Shown piece by piece: positions 14,441 to 17,445 of a stretch of 17,445 nucleotides of DNA (the stretch's first letter is position 1; each line of letters begins with the position of its first letter). Source of the stretch: DATKQI01 sp035532755 (GTDB taxonomy: Bacteria; Pseudomonadota; Alphaproteobacteria; Acetobacterales; Acetobacteraceae); assembly GCA_035532755.1 (NCBI GenBank), contig DATKQI010000371.1:1-17445 (forward strand), given 5' to 3'. A model generated the notes under the pieces. It did not search any database. It was not told where the DNA came from and saw only the letters and a list, made by a program, of their open reading frames with translations. Position numbers and translations under genes: made by a program.

Positions 14441-17086
14441 CTACCCTGCAACGACGAAGTTCACCACCCGGTCCGGCACGTGAATACGCTTGACCACCCG
14501 CTTGCCTTCCAGCAGCCGCGCGACATTCGGCTCCGCCTCCGCGGCTGCCAGCACCGCATTCGCCGCCGCCCCGGTCGGCATCGCGATCGTTCCGCGCAGC
14601 TTGCCCATGACCTGAACGGCAATGGTGACCACATCCGCTGCCGCCAAAGCCAGGTCCGCTTCGGGCCAGGGCCGCTGCGCGACCATGTCTGCCGCGTCCG
14701 GCACCAGCTTCTTATACACCGCCTCCGCCAGATGCGGCATCATCGGCGCCATCAGCCGGGCCATGATCTCCATCGCCTCGCGTCGTGCCCATGCCAGCCC
14801 CGCCGCATCATCAGTCGTCGGCCGTTCGCTGTCCGCGATGGCCGTAGCCAAGGCATAAATTCGCGCCACCGCCACGTTGAACGCGAAACTCTCCAGTGCT
14901 GCCGTAACCGAAACAACGGCCCGGTGCGCCGCCCGACGCAATTCCAGCGCCACGGACGAGAACGTATCGGGAACATTTGCGGATGCCGCCATCAATGCCA
15001 CGGATTCCGCCAGGCGATACACACGCTGCGTGAACCGGAACGCGCCCGCAACGCCAGCCTCCGTCCATTGCATGTCCCGCTCGGGCGGATTGTCCGACAG
15101 GATGAACCACCGCGCCGTGTCCGCCCCGAACCGGTCGATGATCGCGCCGGGGTCCACCGTGTTGCGCCTGGACTTCGACATCGCTTCCACGCGGCCGATC
15201 GTCACCGCTTCCCCGGTCTCCCGGTGCCGGGCCACGCCATCGGCCTGGATGTCCACTTCGCCCGGATAGAGCCACCGCCCGTCCGCGCCGCGATAGCTCT
15301 CGTGCGTCACCATCCCCTGCGTGAACAACCCCTGGAACGGCTCGTCGATTCCCACATGCCCGGTCTGCCGCATCGCGCGGATGAAGAAGCGCGAATACAA
15401 CAGATGCAGGATCGCATGCTCGATCCCGCCGATGTATTGATCGACCGGCATCCACCGGTCCGCCGCGTCCCGATCGACCGGAGCGGAGGATTTCGGGCTG
15501 CAGAAGCGCGCGAAATACCACGAGCTGTCCACGAACGTATCGAACGTGTCGGTCTCCCGCCGCGCCGGCTGCCCGCAGGCGGGGCAGGCCACATGCTTCC
15601 ACGTCGGATGATGGTCCAGCGGGTTCCCCGGCCGGTCGAACGACACATCCTCCGGCAGCCGCACCGGCAACTGCTCGTCCGGCACCGGCACCACGCCGCA
15701 CTGCGCGCAGTGAATCACCGGGATCGGGCAGCCCCAGTACCGCTGCCGGCTGACCCCCCAGTCCCGCAGCCGCCAGTTCGTGACCCCGCTGCCCATGCCC
15801 AACTGCGCGATCCGCGCGATCGCGGCCGCCTTCGCAACCTCCGTCGCCAGCCCGTCCATGAAGCCGGAGCCGATCATCGTCCCCGGCCCGTCATAAGCCT
15901 TCTCGACCGCGCCTTGGCGCGGATCGGCCGCACCCGGCGGCAACACCACCGGCACCACGGGCAGTCCGTATTTCCGGGCGAACTCCAGGTCTCGCTGGTC
16001 GTGGGCGGGGCAGCCGAAAATCGCCCCGGTGCCGTATTCCATCAGCACGAAATTGGCGATCCAGACGGGAAAGCTGCGTTCCGGCTCGAACGGGTGCCGC
16101 ACCCGCAGCCCGGTATCGAACCCCTGCTTCTCGGTCGCCTCGATCGCCGCCTCGCTCGTGCCCAGCCGCCGGCATTCGGCGATGAACGCCGCCGCGGCCG
16201 GGTTCTGCCCGGCAATATGGGACGCAAGCGGATGCTCCGGCGCGATCGCCAGGAACGACATGCCGAACAGCGTATCCGGCCGTGTGGTATAGACTTCCAC
16301 ATCGCCGATCCCGGCCACCGGCTCGGTCAGATCGAACCGCAGCCGCGCGCCCTCGCTGCGGCCGATCCAGTTCGCCTGCATCAGCCGCACCCGTTCGGGC
16401 CAACGATCGAGCCCGTCGAGTGCTGCCAGCAGTTCCGGCGCGTAGTCCGTGATCCGCAGGAACCATTGGGAGAGTTTCTTTTTCTCGACCAGCGCGCCGG
16501 ATCGCCACCCCCGGCCGTCGATCACCTGCTCGTTGGCCAGAACCGTGCCGTCCACCGGGTCCCAGTTGACCCAGCTTTCCTTCCGCTCCGCCAGCCCCGC
16601 CCGCAGCATGTCGAGGAACAGCCGCTGCTGCTGCCCGTAATAAAGCGGGTCGCAGGTGGCGAACTCCCGCTCCCAGTCCAGCGACAGGCCCATGCGCTTC
16701 AGCTCGGCGCGCATGGCGGCGATGTTGTCCCAGGTCCATTGCGCGGGATGGACCTTCCGCTCCCGCGCCGCATTCTCGGCCGGCAGGCCGAACGCATCCC
16801 ACCCCATCGGATGCAGGACCGAAAAGCCCCGCGCCCGCTTGTAGCGCGCGACGACATCGCCCAGCGTATAGTTGCGGACATGCCCCATATGGATCTTCCC
16901 GCTCGGATAGGGGAACATCTCCAGGACGTAGTATTTCGGCCGCCCATCGTCCGGCAGGTCGCTCACATGGAAGCATCCGGCCATCGCCCAGGCACGCTGC
17001 CAATGCGGCTCCGCGGACCGGAAATCATAGCGGGGCGCGTCGCCCTCCGGCAGCGGGGCGAAAGTCGTAACAGGCTGATCTGTCAT
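14441..17086 (-). CDS. leuS: leucine--tRNA ligase LeuS
   Basis: LeuRS charges tRNA-Leu with leucine. The protein has 881 residues, in the normal range. The class I HIGH motif appears as MFPYPSGKIHMGHVRNYT (57-74, HMGH at 66-69). The editing (CP1) domain shows YTTRPDTLFGMSF (266-278) and YGTGAIFGCPAHDQRD (351-366) with the conserved aspartate D363. Zinc-type cysteine pairs occur at C460/C463 and C501/C504. DTFVDSSWYFARFCSP and YIGGIEHAILHLLYSRFF are as in the family. The second signature, normally KMSKS, reads AMSKS here (635-639), followed by RRNTVDP. The ATG at 17086 begins MTDQPVTTF; the frame is blocked soon upstream. It is followed by lptE and holA and preceded, after 139 bp, by a DUF3576 gene. 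That 139-bp gap holds no gene I can support. Confidence 0.97.
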   Translation of the reverse strand: MTDQPVTTFAPLPEGDAPRYDFRSAEPHWQRAWAMAGCFHVSDLPDDGRPKYYVLEMFPYPSGKIHMGHVRNYTLGDVVARYKRARGFSVLHPMGWDAFGLPAENAARERKVHPAQWTWDNIAAMRAELKRMGLSLDWEREFATCDPLYYGQQQRLFLDMLRAGLAERKESWVNWDPVDGTVLANEQVIDGRGWRSGALVEKKKLSQWFLRITDYAPELLAALDGLDRWPERVRLMQANWIGRSEGARLRFDLTEPVAGIGDVEVYTTRPDTLFGMSFLAIAPEHPLASHIAGQNPAAAAFIAECRRLGTSEAAIEATEKQGFDTGLRVRHPFEPERSFPVWIANFVLMEYGTGAIFGCPAHDQRDLEFARKYGLPVVPVVLPPGAADPRQGAVEKAYDGPGTMIGSGFMDGLATEVAKAAAIARIAQLGMGSGVTNWRLRDWGVSRQRYWGCPIPVIHCAQCGVVPVPDEQLPVRLPEDVSFDRPGNPLDHHPTWKHVACPACGQPARRETDTFDTFVDSSWYFARFCSPKSSAPVDRDAADRWMPVDQYIGGIEHAILHLLYSRFFIRAMRQTGHVGIDEPFQGLFTQGMVTHESYRGADGRWLYPGEVDIQADGVARHRETGEAVTIGRVEAMSKSRRNTVDPGAIIDRFGADTARWFILSDNPPERDMQWTEAGVAGAFRFTQRVYRLAESVALMAASANVPDTFSSVALELRRAAHRAVVSVTAALESFAFNVAVARIYALATAIADSERPTTDDAAGLAWARREAMEIMARLMAPMMPHLAEAVYKKLVPDAADMVAQRPWPEADLALAAADVVTIAVQVMGKLRGTIAMPTGAAANAVLAAAEAEPNVARLLEGKRVVKRIHVPDRVVNFVVAG

Positions 17087-17225
17087 ACCGTCATCTGCGA
17101 TTTTTCAGGTTCGCCTGTATCGGCCAGAACAGGCTGACAGGCAACATCGCAGGCCCGTGCTGGGCGCGAGGACACGCAGCCCCATCCCGGGCCGGATGGC
17201 GGCTGCCCTCTGGCTGAACCGGCCG

Positions 17226-17445
17226 TCAGTTCGTGGCAGACCGGATCCGCAATTCCCGCGCGCGCGCCAGGATCTTGTTTTCCAGCTCGACATTGGTGTT
17301 GGGACTCACCGGCGCATCCACCCACTGCCCGCCCTGCATCACCTGCCGGAACACCGATACGCGCACGCCATCGGCCCGCAGCTGCCGCCCGAGAATATAA
17401 GTGGTCGCCTTGAAACGCTCCCCCGGCGAGGACGGCGGCTGGTAC
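17226..17445 (-). CDS. DUF3576 domain-containing protein, C-terminal part (5' end outside window)
   Basis: Reading leftward from the window edge, the minus strand encodes 72 residues to a TGA at 17228-17226: YQPPSSPGERFKATTYILG, RQLRADGVRVSVFRQVMQGG, QWVDAPVSPNTNVELENKIL, then ARARELRIRSATN. The pattern L-R-A-D-G-V-x-V-S-V-F-R-Q with W-V-D-A-P-V and a final E-N-x-I-L-x-R-A-R-E-L-R matches my memory of the C-terminus of DUF3576 proteins, usually small secreted or lipid-anchored proteins encoded just upstream of leuS in alphaproteobacteria. The function is unknown. The N-terminus, including any signal peptide, lies beyond 17445, so localisation cannot be checked. No good terminator follows the stop. 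Confidence 0.82.
   Translation of the reverse strand, partial: YQPPSSPGERFKATTYILGRQLRADGVRVSVFRQVMQGGQWVDAPVSPNTNVELENKILARARELRIRSATN

Noticed and set aside
14435..17137. A 900-codon open frame on the plus strand opposite leuS
   Set aside because: It is antisense to a full-length, motif-complete LeuRS; its composition is Arg/His/Pro-rich with no domain resemblance, typical of GC-rich shadow frames.
17190..17224. GGCCGG...CCGGCC stem after the DUF3576 stop as a terminator
   Set aside because: The loop is over 20 bases and there is no U-run; such stems are frequent by chance at this GC content.
17083..17325. An 80-codon minus-strand open frame between DUF3576 and leuS
   Set aside because: It overlaps the DUF3576 coding end in another frame, has no ribosome site and shows no resemblance to known proteins.

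Overview
The window is GC-rich chromosomal DNA from an alphaproteobacterium, most likely Rhodospirillales/Acetobacteraceae. The evidence is the gene block mnmE-mnmG-rsmG-parA-parB running toward holA-lptE-leuS-DUF3576, the GC-rich codon third positions, and parS sites of the TGTTTCACGTGAAACA type. The family assignment is inference from gene order and protein style; no 16S or other marker is present. No stretch longer than 300 bases lacks a gene, and I see no tRNA, rRNA or CRISPR array.

Layout. (1) 1-199: the 3' end of an IS5-family insertion sequence. Its putative right end touches the stop codon of the next gene. (2) 196-6826, all on the minus strand: an accessory/housekeeping run. In transcription order it is a DUF255/thioredoxin-fold protein, ogt-type DNA methyltransferase, a zinc-independent quinone oxidoreductase, folE (GTP cyclohydrolase I), a LysR regulator, a DoxX gene broken by a one-base frameshift, and a YgiD-type extradiol dioxygenase. 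The first three are spaced 31 and 26 bp apart and look like one operon. lysR, doxX and ygiD form a second plausible unit. (3) 6926-12831, plus strand: a [2Fe-2S] ferredoxin-like protein, mnmE, mnmG, rsmG, parA and parB, with gaps of 10 and 26 bp and then three overlaps. (4) 12871-17445, minus strand, converging on parB: DUF3576 (partial, runs off the window), leuS, lptE, holA.

The plus-strand operon combines tRNA wobble-uridine modification (MnmE/MnmG), 16S rRNA m7G methylation (RsmG) and chromosome segregation (ParA/ParB). Two perfect parS sites, the binding sites of the ParB encoded 1.4 kb downstream, lie at the mnmG/rsmG junction and early in rsmG. Together they are read in all three reading frames by the two genes. 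One site contains both the mnmG stop and the rsmG start.

This is mainly an ordinary, conserved chromosomal region; I found no convincing undescribed multi-gene system. The points most worth a second look are the three-frame parS coding arrangement, a sharp AT-rich island across the mnmE/mnmG boundary, the doxX frameshift, the IS end at the ygiD stop, and an altered KMSKS motif in LeuRS.
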